From Hyphomonadaceae bacterium JAD_PAG50586_4 (GTDB lineage: Bacteria > Pseudomonadota > Alphaproteobacteria > Caulobacterales > Aquidulcibacteraceae): a stretch of DNA of 64,000 bases. Position 1 is the stretch's first letter; every line of letters begins with the position of its first letter. Shown piece by piece: positions 37,761 to 47,572 of this stretch. A program made the position numbers and the translations under genes. The notes under the pieces were generated by a model. That model worked only from the letters and a program-made list of their open reading frames with translations. It made no database searches and was not told the origin of the DNA. The stretch covers positions 1,265,944 through 1,329,943 of the forward strand of contig CP096134.1 of the NCBI GenBank assembly GCA_023242925.1, written 5' to 3'.

Positions 37761-38116
37761 ATGTTACAACATAACACTGCGCGCGCCGGTCAAAAAGCGC
37801 ATCTGGCTCACGCGGCAGTGGTGGCGTTGCATGCGCTGTGCTGCGGCTTGCCGGCGCTGGCCATGTTGGCGGCGGCCTTGTCGGGTGCGACCTCAGGGAT
37901 CGCGCTCTTAAGTGATTTTTTGAGCCTTTTCATCATCTTTTGCACCAGCACGAGCTCTGGATCATGGCCGTTTCGGCCGGCTTGGTGGTGATTGGCGCGG
38001 CATTGGAAGTGTGGGCGCGGCGCGGGGCGCACAATCACGGGCTCCCCTGGCTTTTCTCGCTTTCGGTGTTCTGCTTCCTGGCCAATGTGGCCATCATCGT
38101 CGCCCACCGCGCCTAG
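37761..38116 (+). CDS. MerC-like small membrane protein (frameshifted at T4)
   Basis: The first frame from ATG 37761 gives HAAVVALHALCCGLPALAML, a membrane helix with a Cys-Cys pair typical of MerC-domain proteins. At the T4 run 37927-37930 it shifts. The second frame continues HHLLHQHELWIMAVSAGLVV, with a His-rich loop, then RRGAHNHG and a last helix ending AHRA at TAG 38114-38116. One extra T joins them into about 118 residues and four helices. MerC proteins transport Hg(II) or other soft metals. The His/Cys residues and a Zur-like operator suggest zinc handling here. The stop overlaps the TetR gene. Confidence 0.65.
37762..37776 (+). promoter_or_regulatory. Zur-like operator overlapping the MerC-like start codon
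   Basis: The 15-base palindrome TGTTACAACATAACA has perfect 5-base arms and an A/C-rich centre. It differs at only two positions from the general proteobacterial Zur pattern TGTTATAATATAACA as I recall it. It sits on the ATG at 37761 and where transcription probably starts, an effective place for repression. A match this good is unlikely by chance in GC-rich DNA, but it is not a search result. Confidence 0.5.
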
Positions 38117-38715
38117 CGCTTGGGCTTGAGCAGGTGCAGCGTCAGCGTTCGAAATTTGCGCACGCTGGTGGCGATTGGCTCGGCCCGCCAGAGCGCGCGG
38201 CGCAAAGCAAACCCCTCCAGCGCCGTCAAAAGCGTCTCGGCGGCCTCCTCGGACTCCATCGCCGGATAGACGCCGCCGCCTCGGCGGGCTTTGTCGATGG
38301 CGCTGGCCAGGCGGCCGCGGGCGACCCGGTCGCGCTCGGCTAAGGCTTTGGCCAATAAAGAATCTCTGGCGGCTTCCGCCCAGATATCCGAGAGCAAGGC
38401 GGCGTCGCCGTCCTTGTCGAAAGCCTCCAAAAACGCTTGGGCCAGATCGGCCAGCGCTTCGAGCAGGCCCTCCGCTCCGGCGAGCTGCTCGATCGCCACT
38501 TCAGCTTCGGCGCGGGCGTCGAGGGCGATGGCGGCGACAATGTCGGCCTTGGAGTGGAAATAGCGATAAAGCGCGCCCGGGCTGATCCGCGCCTCGGCGC
38601 AAATTTCCTCGATTGTGGTTTGGCGAAAGCCGCGCTCGCGAAAGCAAAAGCGCGCCGCTTCCAATATTTGGGCGCGGCGGCGTTCAGGCAAAGCGGGATC
38701 GGCGAGGCGTGGCAT
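38113..38715 (-). CDS. TetR/AcrR family transcriptional regulator
   Basis: The protein is 200 residues from the ATG at 38715; earlier in-frame starts run into the upstream kinase promoter region and add non-domain sequence. The N-terminal HTH (ERRRAQILEAARFCF...TTIEEICAEARISPGALYRYF) is a canonical TetR_N domain. The C-terminal ligand domain is helical. It is divergent from the hybrid kinase, with 112 bases between, so it may control that gene or itself. The effector is unknown. It shares a CTAG stop overlap with the MerC-like gene. Confidence 0.92.
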   Translation of the reverse strand: MPRLADPALPERRRAQILEAARFCFRERGFRQTTIEEICAEARISPGALYRYFHSKADIVAAIALDARAEAEVAIEQLAGAEGLLEALADLAQAFLEAFDKDGDAALLSDIWAEAARDSLLAKALAERDRVARGRLASAIDKARRGGGVYPAMESEEAAETLLTALEGFALRRALWRAEPIATSVRKFRTLTLHLLKPKR

Positions 38716-38827
38716 CGTCGGGCCAGAAGAATAGAGCGAGTCCCGCTCGAATTGTGGCTTCTGGTTTAGGGTTAATTCACAGGCTGCTGGCAGCGTTACC
38801 CGGATACGTTCGGGGAGCGCTTCCGTA

Positions 38828-41560
38828 ATGATAACAACGACGCCCATGGCGATCGCGAACGCGGCGGAGACACGCCGGCGCGAGATGCCGGCATCCGTGG
38901 CGCTGGTGATGCTGACCGGCGGGCTCACCGCGGCCATCATGGGCGGCGCCATGCCTGTGGGCTGGGCGGCCGTGATGGCGCTGCTGCTGATCTTCGACAT
39001 GGAGCTTTATCGCCGCCTCGACGTCGCCGAGACGCCGATCCGGGGCGCGGCGTTTTGGGGTTTGTGTGCGTGGGCGTTCGCAAGCTCCATCTTCTATACG
39101 GTGATTCCCGTCGCGCTCTGGTTGCACGGTGAAGCGGCCGCCGCGGCTGCGGCGATGGTGTTATGGGTTGCGGGCGTCGTGCGCCATTTCAGTCGCGGCG
39201 CTTCGGGCGCATTGGCGATTGCGATCGCGGGCGCTGCGCCGCCAGCGCTGTCACTGCTTGGCGCGCCGTTGATGATCGCGGCCATGTCGCGCCAACCGGA
39301 TTGGGATTTGGCGCTGATCGCTGCGATCGGCGGCGGCGCGTTGATGGCGTACGTGACGCTGGCGCGCTTGAGTGCGGCCAACGCTGAAGCGGCTTTGCGG
39401 GACGCGGTGCTGGAGCAAGATTTGAGCGCGACGATGGGCAAGCTCATGATTGAGCAGGGCTCAGTCGCGGCCGCGTTGATGGATCGCGACGGCAAAGTGC
39501 TGGCGATGAGTGAGCCGATGCGTGCGGCGCTCAGCGTGAAGGGCGACGGCCTCGGCGAAAAGCTCGACAAGCTGATCCCGTGGTCGCCGGATCAATGGCG
39601 CGATGCGTTCAAGCGCGCGCTTGGCGGCGAGACTGTTTATCACGCGGAAGACGAGACCAAGACAAGCGCTGGCACCCAATGGTTCGAGTGGGGTGCGCGT
39701 CCGTGGCGCGGACCAGGCGGAGAAGTGCTTGGCGTGATCGCGCATGGACGTGACATCACCTCGTTTGTTGAGACGCGTGCGGCGGTTGAGGAGAATGAAG
39801 AGCGTCTGCGTATGGCGCTGGACGTCGCGCGCACGATTGTCTGGGAAGTTGATTTCAAGACCTCACGCGTGAACTGGCATGGCGATCCCGTTCCTCTCTA
39901 TGGGCGTACGATCACATTCCAGGAATTCGTAGATACCAGCACGCCCATTATCCACGTGGATGACCGCCGCCTGCTACAAGCGTATTTTGCCGAGGTGATG
40001 GAGGGTGCGGACGGCTCGCTTGAGCACCGGGTGATACATCCGGACGGCGCGGTGAAGTGGGTCGAGCTTTGGTCGCGCCGCGTCCTGGGACGCAGTACCG
40101 GCGGCGTACGCAAGATCATCGTGTTCGCCAAGGATATCACCGAGCGCAAGCGCCAGGAGGCGGCTTTCATAGGCGCCATGCATCGCGCCGAGACGACGCT
40201 TAAAGCCAATCGCGCGTTGTTCTCGGAATTCGCGCCGGCCGGCGCGGCGTTCGCCGACGAGATCGATGAATCGGCTGTCAATCTCGAAGAGATGTATGAG
40301 CGCCTTGAGGGCTTGCTCGAAGAGATGGACGTGCGCGACACAGCACTCGCTGAGACGATCAACTCGCTGCGCGCCGCGCGCGAGACGGCGGATACAGCGA
40401 ACGTCGCCAAGTCGCAATTCCTGGCCAATATGAGCCACGAGCTCCGGACGCCGCTCAACGCCATCATCGGCTACAGCGAAATGCTGCAGGAAGAGGCCGA
40501 AGCCGACGGCCGGGACAACGACATTGCCGACATTCAGCGCGTGCTGAGCTCAGCGCGGCAATTGCTGCACCTCATCAATGGCATTCTCGATCTGTCCAAG
40601 ATTGAGGCCGGGGGCATGGAATTGTCGGTTGCCGAATTCGACGTGCCGCAGATGTTGCGCGAGGCGGTAGCTACAGTGCGACCGGCGGCCGAGAAGAGCG
40701 GCAACAAACTAACGCTCGAAGTAGCCGAGATCGGCGCGGCCTCGACGGATTCGTTCAGGCTAAACCAATGCTTGCTAAACCTGCTCGCGAACGCGGCGAA
40801 GTTCACGCAGAACGGCGACATCATCGTGCGCGCTGCGCGACACATGGGTGGCGATCAGGATGTGATCGAGATCTCGGTGTCGGACACCGGCATCGGGATG
40901 AGCGAAGATCAGCTGCTGCGTTTGTTCAATGCGTTCATGCAGGCCGATGCTTCGACAGAGCGCAAGTATGGCGGCACGGGGCTTGGCCTCGCCATCACGC
41001 GGCGCACAATGCAAATGCTCGGCGGCGATGTCACCGTGGTGAGCGCGCCAGGTGAAGGCTCGACGTTTACTTTGCGCTTCCCAGCGCTCCTCTCGCAAGC
41101 ACCGGTGCAGGAGCGCGTCGATGCGAGCGCGGTCGCGGGGCAGGGCAAGCAACGTGTCGTGCTCTTGATCGATGATGAAGAGAGCGCGCGCGATCTAACC
41201 AGCCGTTCGCTGACGCGCTTGGGCTTTGAGGTGACGTGCGCCGCGGCTGGCGCGCAAGGTTTGGCGATGGCGCGCGAGTTGCAGCCGAGCCTCATTCTGC
41301 TGGACCTCAATCTCCCTGACATGACGGGCTGGGACGTCCTCTCGATGCTGCGCATGAGTGGCGGCGCGCACATTCCCGTCATCATTCATTCGATCGATGA
41401 CGAACGTCAGCGCGCGCTGAGCGCCGGCGCTTGTGAACTTCTCGTTAAGCCTGCTGATCGCGATGTTCTCGCGGCGGCGGCATTGCGCTTTGCGCGCGTT
41501 GAAACTAAGTCCACCCCGGCGCAAGCGTCGGCTATTTCGTCCATAGCAAGAACTGCGTGA
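38828..41560 (+). CDS. Membrane PAS hybrid histidine kinase with receiver domain
   Basis: The protein is 910 residues. Six or so N-terminal membrane helices (to about residue 180) precede two PAS/PAC domains (about 205-315 and 320-440; the second has [16 protein letters not shown] and [11 protein letters not shown]). A coiled segment leads to a HisKA domain with H537 in [19 protein letters not shown]. The ATPase domain has [18 protein letters not shown] and [11 protein letters not shown]-terminal receiver has D826 in LLDLNLPDM. It should autophosphorylate and pass phosphate to its own receiver. The single-domain regulator 13 bases downstream is the likely next partner. Confidence 0.93.
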   Translation: MITTTPMAIANAAETRRREMPASVALVMLTGGLTAAIMGGAMPVGWAAVMALLLIFDMELYRRLDVAETPIRGAAFWGLCAWAFASSIFYTVIPVALWLHGEAAAAAAAMVLWVAGVVRHFSRGASGALAIAIAGAAPPALSLLGAPLMIAAMSRQPDWDLALIAAIGGGALMAYVTLARLSAANAEAALRDAVLEQDLSATMGKLMIEQGSVAAALMDRDGKVLAMSEPMRAALSVKGDGLGEKLDKLIPWSPDQWRDAFKRALGGETVYHAEDETKTSAGTQWFEWGARPWRGPGGEVLGVIAHGRDITSFVETRAAVEENEERLRMALDVARTIVWEVDFKTSRVNWHGDPVPLYGRTITFQEFVDTSTPIIHVDDRRLLQAYFAEVMEGADGSLEHRVIHPDGAVKWVELWSRRVLGRSTGGVRKIIVFAKDITERKRQEAAFIGAMHRAETTLKANRALFSEFAPAGAAFADEIDESAVNLEEMYERLEGLLEEMDVRDTALAETINSLRAARETADTANVAKSQFLANMSHELRTPLNAIIGYSEMLQEEAEADGRDNDIADIQRVLSSARQLLHLINGILDLSKIEAGGMELSVAEFDVPQMLREAVATVRPAAEKSGNKLTLEVAEIGAASTDSFRLNQCLLNLLANAAKFTQNGDIIVRAARHMGGDQDVIEISVSDTGIGMSEDQLLRLFNAFMQADASTERKYGGTGLGLAITRRTMQMLGGDVTVVSAPGEGSTFTLRFPALLSQAPVQERVDASAVAGQGKQRVVLLIDDEESARDLTSRSLTRLGFEVTCAAAGAQGLAMARELQPSLILLDLNLPDMTGWDVLSMLRMSGGAHIPVIIHSIDDERQRALSAGACELLVKPADRDVLAAAALRFARVETKSTPAQASAISSIARTA

Positions 41561-41573
41561 AAGGCGTCTCCCT

Positions 41574-41933
41574 ATGCGTATCCTGATCGCCGAAGACCAT
41601 CCTGATAATCGAGAAATGCTGACGCGCCGCTTGGAGCGACGCGGCTACGAAGTGCATTGCGCGGAAAACGGCGCCGAAGCCGTGGACATGGCGCAAAAGT
41701 GCGCGCCCGATCTGATCTTAATGGATATCTCGATGCCGGTGATGTCGGGCATCGAGGCCACGAAAGTGTTGCGCCAGACGCCAAGCGTATCTGGCGTGAA
41801 GATTGTGGCGCTCACCGCGCATGCGATGGAAAGCGCGCGCCGAGAATGCATGGAAGCAGGCTGCGATGATTTCGCGACCAAGCCTGTCGACTTTGCGGGC
41901 CTCGTCGCATTGATTGAGAAGTACGCAGCCTAA
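41574..41933 (+). CDS. Single-domain response regulator (DivK/CheY-like)
   Basis: The protein is 119 residues and only a receiver domain. The acidic pair is in IAEDHPDNREML, the phospho-acceptor D51 in LILMDISMP, the switch Thr in VALTAHAM and Lys in TKPVDF. The form is close to DivK, which works by protein contact rather than DNA binding. It sits 13 bases after a hybrid kinase, so phosphorelay between them is likely. Its segment REMLTRRLERRGYEV is nearly repeated in the receiver of the GGDEF-EAL protein downstream. Confidence 0.92.
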   Translation: MRILIAEDHPDNREMLTRRLERRGYEVHCAENGAEAVDMAQKCAPDLILMDISMPVMSGIEATKVLRQTPSVSGVKIVALTAHAMESARRECMEAGCDDFATKPVDFAGLVALIEKYAA

Positions 41934-42083
41934 GCAACCGGCCGCGCATGGTTAGCGCGCGTCAAGGTTAGCGAAGCGTTTTGCAAATTTTTCAATCAAT
42001 ACGCCGCGTCGTTAGCGTCGCTTCAACCTCGATCAATTACAACCGAACGCTGGTATTGGTGTTTAGTGGGGCCAGGGGAACGA

Positions 42084-43910
42084 ATGTCTCCGGCGCAAGG
42101 CGATGACAGCGCGTCCCCAGTGACGCGCCTTGGGCGCATTCTGCTGGTCGATGACCAAGCGCAGAATCGCGACATGTTGGGCCGTCGTTTAGAGCGTCGC
42201 GGCTATGAAGTCGTGCTGCGCGAAACGGCCGTCGGCATCGAAGACGCGATTGCCGAAGACAATATCGAACTTGTGCTGCTCGATTGGATGATGCCGGAGC
42301 GCTCCGGCTATGACGCGCTCATGGGCATTCGCGCGCGTTTCGACGCCGAGCACGTGCCGGTCATTGTCGTGACGGCGCTGGATGACGGCGACATCGTCTC
42401 TAAGGCGCTCGAGGGCGGCGCCAACGATTATATTTCCAAGCCGATCGATCTGCGCGTGTTGAGCGCGCGCGTGAAAGCGCAATTGGATCGCCGCAAAGCG
42501 GTGCTGGATCTCGACGCGATCCGCAATGATCTTGAGCGCACGGTGCTGGAACGCACCCAAGACCTCGTGACGGCCAACGAAACGCTTTCGGCTGAGATCA
42601 ACGAGCGCCAAGCCGCTGAAGCCTTGGCGCAGACTCTCGCGCGCCACGATCCGCTGACGGGATTAGCTAATCGCCGTCATTTCCTCGAAGAACTTGAGCG
42701 TCGCCTGGCGCTTGTCGGGGAAGAGGCGACTGCGTTCGCGCTGATGTTCATCGACCTTGATCGCTTCAAGCCGATCAACGATGTGCATGGTCACGCCATT
42801 GGCGACCAATTGCTGCAAGTGATTGCGACACGCCTCAATAGCTGCATCCGCGACGATAGCTTCGCGGCGCGCTTGGGCGGCGACGAATTTGCTGTGTTGC
42901 TGGAAGGGCCGGGCGGACGCGAAGGCGTTGCGGCGGCAGCGCGACGTATTCTGCACGAACTTTCCGCGCCGATCTTGGTCAACGGTCTGAAATTGACGGT
43001 GGGCGCTTCGATTGGTGTGGCGCTCTGTCCGGAAGATGGGCGCGACGCGGCTGAGCTGCTCCAACGCGGCGACGCGGCGATGTTGCGCGCGAAAGAAGAT
43101 CGCGGCGCCTATCAATTCTTCGATTCATCGATTGATGAAGAGCTGAAATCAAAAGCCGCGCTCGAAACCGAATTGCGGACAGCCATTCCGGGCGGCGACA
43201 TCGTGCCTTACTTTCAGCCGGTCGTGCGTGTGGACACCGGCGAGCTCGTTGGTTTTGAGGTGCTGGCGCGTTGGCCGCACCTTGAGCGCGGCATGATCTC
43301 GCCGGTCGATTTCATTCCCGTCGCCGAAGAGGCGGGTCTGGTTGATGCGATGTTCTGGGCGTTGCTGGCGCAAGCGTGCCGCAAAGCGCTCGAAGCGCCG
43401 GGCGAATTCATTCTTGCTGTGAACATCTCGCCGAGCCAAGTGCGCGATCAATGGTTCCCGGAGAAGGTGTTGCGCACGCTGCGCGAAACTGGCTTCCCGG
43501 CGCGTCGTCTCGAAATCGAGGTGACCGAAAGTGCGATGATCGGCGACGTGGCGCGTGCGAAATCGTCGTTGCTGTCGTTGAAAAACCAAGGCGTGCAAAT
43601 CGCGCTCGACGATTTCGGCACCGGCTATTCGTCGCTCTTCCTGCTGCGCGAATTGCCGATCGACAAGTTGAAGATCGACCGCTCGTTCGTGGCGCGCATC
43701 ACCACAGATCGCGAAAACCAAACCATCGTCGGCGCGCTCGTCGGCCTCGGCAAAGCGCTTGGCTTGAAAGTCACGGCCGAAGGGGTGGAGGACGCAGAGA
43801 CCGCGGCAGTGCTGCACTCAATGGGCTGCGAACTCGCGCAGGGTTACCTCTACGGCGCGGCGATCGCTGAGCCGGTGTACGACGCGCAGAAATTGCGTAA
43901 AGCCGTTTAG
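42084..43910 (+). CDS. Response regulator with GGDEF and EAL domains
   Basis: The protein is 608 residues from ATG 42084 (AGGGGA site). A receiver has D67 in VLLDWMMPE. A helical linker is followed by a GGDEF domain (intact GGDEF at 265-269) that lacks the RxxD inhibitory site at the usual place, where the sequence is RDDS. The EAL domain has EVLARW, NISPSQV, DDFGTGYSSL and KIDRSFV, so phosphodiesterase residues look largely present. It should make or degrade c-di-GMP depending on phosphorylation. The receiver closely resembles the stand-alone regulator upstream, which suggests a common kinase. Confidence 0.93.
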   Translation: MSPAQGDDSASPVTRLGRILLVDDQAQNRDMLGRRLERRGYEVVLRETAVGIEDAIAEDNIELVLLDWMMPERSGYDALMGIRARFDAEHVPVIVVTALDDGDIVSKALEGGANDYISKPIDLRVLSARVKAQLDRRKAVLDLDAIRNDLERTVLERTQDLVTANETLSAEINERQAAEALAQTLARHDPLTGLANRRHFLEELERRLALVGEEATAFALMFIDLDRFKPINDVHGHAIGDQLLQVIATRLNSCIRDDSFAARLGGDEFAVLLEGPGGREGVAAAARRILHELSAPILVNGLKLTVGASIGVALCPEDGRDAAELLQRGDAAMLRAKEDRGAYQFFDSSIDEELKSKAALETELRTAIPGGDIVPYFQPVVRVDTGELVGFEVLARWPHLERGMISPVDFIPVAEEAGLVDAMFWALLAQACRKALEAPGEFILAVNISPSQVRDQWFPEKVLRTLRETGFPARRLEIEVTESAMIGDVARAKSSLLSLKNQGVQIALDDFGTGYSSLFLLRELPIDKLKIDRSFVARITTDRENQTIVGALVGLGKALGLKVTAEGVEDAETAAVLHSMGCELAQGYLYGAAIAEPVYDAQKLRKAV

Positions 43911-44662
43911 GCGTTTTCGGCGATCTTATATTGGAACCAGACGTTCGGCTCTTCGTAGAGGCCCACCCCGCGCTCCAAATCCATGCAGACTTTCGTCAGT
44001 GCGCCATCAATCGCGTACTCGCCTGATTGATCGAACGTGCGGCCCGTCCACGTCTCCCAGAACGACACTGGCTCCTCGACCACCATTGAGCGCGTGGCCT
44101 GGCCGACAATGCGGCCGCCAGCGGCGAGATGGCTGCGCAGCCAGGGGTCGTAGCTGCGGCCCTTGTCGTCGGTCCAGCGCAAATATTCCGCCATCGACAC
44201 GTCGGGATGCTTGGCCTTCGAGGTCGGGCGCACTGGAATGACAACGCCTTGGAAGCCGCATGCCTCGGCCTTGTCGCGCATGGCCTTTATCACAAGACGC
44301 GCCAGACCTTTCGAGCGGTGAACTTGCGGCACGGAGATGCCCAGGCCACCCAGCATGTTTGGTGCGTTTTCCGCGCGGCCGGCTGAATCCACGATCCAAT
44401 CCCAACCTTCGGCCGGTAGCTTTTCGGGGTCGGGGCAATAGAAGGGGACGCAGCACCCGATCGCGACCGGATAGCCGGTTGCCTCATCGACCAAGCAAAC
44501 TTGGAAGTCGGCGTAGCGCTCTAGAAGCTCGTCGTAATGTTGGAAATGGGCGCGGGTGAAGTTGAGATACCCAAGCGCGTTCCACGCCGATTGCTCAATG
44601 GCGATGGCCGCGCGCTTCAGCGCGGCGCTGTCCGCGCGCGTCTTAACGACGTACCGCGTCAT
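43907..44662 (-). CDS. GNAT-like acyltransferase-fold protein
   Basis: The protein is 251 residues with no signal. A helix-rich start is followed by strands FQVCLVDEATGYPVAIG and the region LGGLGISVPQVHRSKGLARLVIKAM. There V-x-x-x-x-R-x-x-G-L-A resembles the GNAT acetyl-CoA loop, and GFQGVVIPVRPTSK follows. The end (GGRIVGQATRSMVVEEP, VGLYEEPNVWFQYKI) looks like the C-terminal strand of an acyltransferase. The specific substrate is unknown. The stop is shared with the GGDEF-EAL gene in a TTAG. Confidence 0.6.
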   Translation of the reverse strand: MTRYVVKTRADSAALKRAAIAIEQSAWNALGYLNFTRAHFQHYDELLERYADFQVCLVDEATGYPVAIGCCVPFYCPDPEKLPAEGWDWIVDSAGRAENAPNMLGGLGISVPQVHRSKGLARLVIKAMRDKAEACGFQGVVIPVRPTSKAKHPDVSMAEYLRWTDDKGRSYDPWLRSHLAAGGRIVGQATRSMVVEEPVSFWETWTGRTFDQSGEYAIDGALTKVCMDLERGVGLYEEPNVWFQYKIAENA

Positions 44663-44977
44663 AGGGTGTCCCTTCTGGTTCCGTTAACCATTACTTGCAC
44701 AGCGGAAGCGAGTACCTGGAGCTCACCCAATCGTTGCTTACGCGGCTATCCATTCCCTAATAATGAGTAAATAAACTTAGATCAATGCCTAATCTGCATT
44801 TACCTTCGTTAAAAAGGAAGGTTAACAACGCGTGCTTATGCAACTTAAGATACAAACGCTCCGCTTTCTTTAGTAATTGATAAATAAAAAATCGGCTGCG
44901 GGGTAATCATATGTTGGTGAAACTCTGCAAAAACTCTGTATTGGCGCGAAACTCGCCGTGTTTACTTTGGCGTAACC
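44663..44977. other. AT-rich intergenic region between GNAT-like and CHASE4-GGDEF-EAL genes
   Basis: These 315 bases are strikingly richer in A+T than their surroundings, mainly at about 44755-44915, which has runs such as ATAAATAAAAAAT. No convincing ORF, tRNA or hairpin terminator is visible. Scattered TTAA elements and a TTAACCAT at 44694-44701 resemble CtrA half-sites, but no full TTAA-N7-TTAA is present. It probably holds two divergent promoters. Confidence 0.45.
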
Positions 44978-47288
44978 ATGACCCTCGGTGGCATCGGATC
45001 AGTCCCATACAAGAATAACCTGCGTCGCTTGACGTTGGTTATCGGCGCTGTGCTGACCTTCTTTGGGCTTTTGCTTCTAGCGGTCGTTGCATATGCGGGC
45101 TGGTCCGCGAACCGCACCGCCATCGAACGTGAGCGCCAATTGGTGGAAAACGCGCTCGATCAATCTGTGAGCCGGGTGCTCAACGAGGAGAAGGCGATCG
45201 CCTGGTGGGATGACGCGGTCATCAACGCCCAGAGCCGGCCGCTCGACCTCGAATGGATCGAGACCAATATCGGCGTCTATTTCTACGAAACCTATGGCCA
45301 CGACGAAATGTACCTTGTCGATGGCGCCAATCGTCCGATTTACGCAAACATCGCCGGCGAACTCCAGCGCCATCCCGCCGTGGCGTTTTCGCGTCGCGCG
45401 AACGTGCTCGACCAAGTGGTGCAGGGCGCGCGTGGTCACCGCGATGCGGCTTTGCGCCTGCGCGACGCCGCCTTTACGGCGGACCAGCAGCGCTATTCGT
45501 TCCTCCTGGGCGCCGAAGGTGCGAGTTGGTCAGGCCACATTCTGACGGTCGGTGGTCAGCCGGCCGTGGTCAGCGCCATGGCGATCGTGCCCAGCGTGGA
45601 CGCCGAGGTTTTGGTCGGCGAGCCGCACTTGATGGTGTCGATCGTCCACATGGACGAGGATTTCATGGCGGCGGTCGGCCGTACGTTGCTGATGCCGGAC
45701 CTCACCTTGTCTTCGGGTCCGCTTCAGATGGACAGCGTGATCTCGGAGCCGTTCTTGGCCGATGACGGAACCCCGATCGGTTATCTGAATTGGACGCCGC
45801 GCCAACCTGGCAATTTCCTTTTGTTCTTCATTCTACCGCTGGTGGCGATTGGCGTTATCGGCGCGGGCTGGCTGACATGGACCATGATCGGTCGGCTCAA
45901 GCGCGCCTCAACGGATCTCGCCGAGCGTGAGGAACAATCGCGCCATCAAGCGTTGCACGATGCGCTCTCTGGGCTTCCGAACCGCCACCATTTCGTGAAC
46001 CGGCTGCAAGAGCAGCTGGATGCGCTCATCCAGCAACGCAACAATGGCCGCGTGGTGGTTGCGTACATCGATGTGGACCGTTTCAAAGACATCAACGATA
46101 CGATGGGCCATCAAGCAGGCGATGCGCTGATTGCGGCTGTGGCCCAGCGCCTCCAAGATCTCGATCGCACCCGAGGACTTCCTGTCGCGCTTCGGCGGCG
46201 ATGAATTCGCTGTCGTATGCCGCGCCAATCGGCCCGAGGCGGCCGACGAATTGGCGCAGCGCCTGCGCACGGCGTTCGAAGAAAGCTTCGACGTCTATGG
46301 CCAGCACATCCGCATGACCGCCTCGATTGGCCTGTCGATGGCGCCCGATCATGGCGGCTCGCCGGAAGAGCTGATGCGCAACGCCGACATCGCGCTCTAC
46401 CAAGGCAAGAACAAAGGCCGCGACTGCGCCATGATGTTCTCCGCCGACATGGCCGCCGAAGTTGAGCAGCGCCGCGAGATCGAGCTTGAGTTGCACGCCG
46501 CTCTCGAAGGCAAGTCGCTGCAATTGCATTATCAACCGCTTGTGTCGTGCGTTGGCGGCCGCGTGACCGGTGTGGAGGCGCTGCTGCGCTGGAAGCACCC
46601 GACTAAAGGCGACATCTCGCCGGCGGTGTTCGTGCCGATCGCGGAAGAGGCGGGGCTTATGCCCGCCCTTGGCGCCTTTGTGCTCGAACGCGCGTTCGAG
46701 GAAGCCAAGCTGTGGCCGAGCCTCGATGTGGCGATCAATTTGTCGCCGGTTCAGTTCCGCCATGTTGATCTGCCGGAATTGCTGACCGAACTGATGGATC
46801 GCTACGACATCGACCCGCGCCGGATCGTGCTCGAAATCACCGAAGGCGTGCTGATGGAAACGTCGGACCGCAACCGCCAGATCCTCGATTCTGTGCGCGG
46901 CATGGGCTTCAAGGTCGCGCTCGACGATTTCGGCACCGGCTATTCGTCCTTGCGCTATCTCTGCGATTTCCGCTTCGACAAGATCAAGATCGATCGCGCC
47001 TTCGTCACCGGCATCCATGAGCGCAAGCGCGCCATGACTATCATTCAATCGGTGGTCACGCTCGGTCGCGGTCTGGGCATGGAGATTGTGGCCGAGGGTG
47101 TGGAAACCGAAGCCGAAGCCTCGGTCATGCGCCTCGTCGGCGTCACGGAACTGCAGGGCTATTTCTTCTCGCCCGCGGTGCCGGCCGCCGCCGTCGCCGA
47201 CCTTGTGGCGTCGCTGAGCAACACGGCCACGCCGCAACGTGAGACGAAGGCCACGCTGAGCGATATGCGGCTGCAACGCCGCTCCTAA
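44978..47288 (+). CDS. Membrane CHASE4-like GGDEF-EAL protein (frameshifted)
   Basis: A membrane helix (about 18-42) precedes an extracytoplasmic CHASE4-like domain (EEKAIAWWDDAV, YETYGHDEMYLVDG), and a second helix (about 282-308) follows. The GGDEF domain begins LHDALSGLPNRHHF. At the CCC 46170-46172 the frame shifts. Removing one C restores RTED, five residues, then GGDEF: a textbook RxxD inhibitory site. The EAL domain has EALLRWKHP, NLSPVQF and DDFGTGYSSL and appears complete. The protein is a bifunctional c-di-GMP enzyme controlled from the periplasm. The joined length is about 769 residues. Confidence 0.9.
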
Positions 47289-47572
47289 TTGGCGCGCCAC
47301 GCCTCAATTCAGGCTCATTTCGCTTGGGTGACGACTCCTTATTGGCGTAAGCTTTAGCGCGTCACTTTTATGTGCGCATCGCGCGAATTCCGGGCGTGCG
47401 TCGCGCTATGGACAAAATTCGGCAAAGCCGGCATGCCAACCCAAACGCGCGGTTAACGGGGCGCCCCCGGCCGTGGCAAAGCGGGGTGATCGGGCGGCCT
47501 TCAAGGGCGGCTCGACTGGCGGCTTGAGGCGTCGCTGGGCTCCCCGTGGACACTAAAGGGGACGGAGCCGGC

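Noticed and set aside
44694..44701. TTAACCAT, a CtrA-like half-site
   Set aside because: Only one half is present and the spacing to other TTAA elements is wrong.
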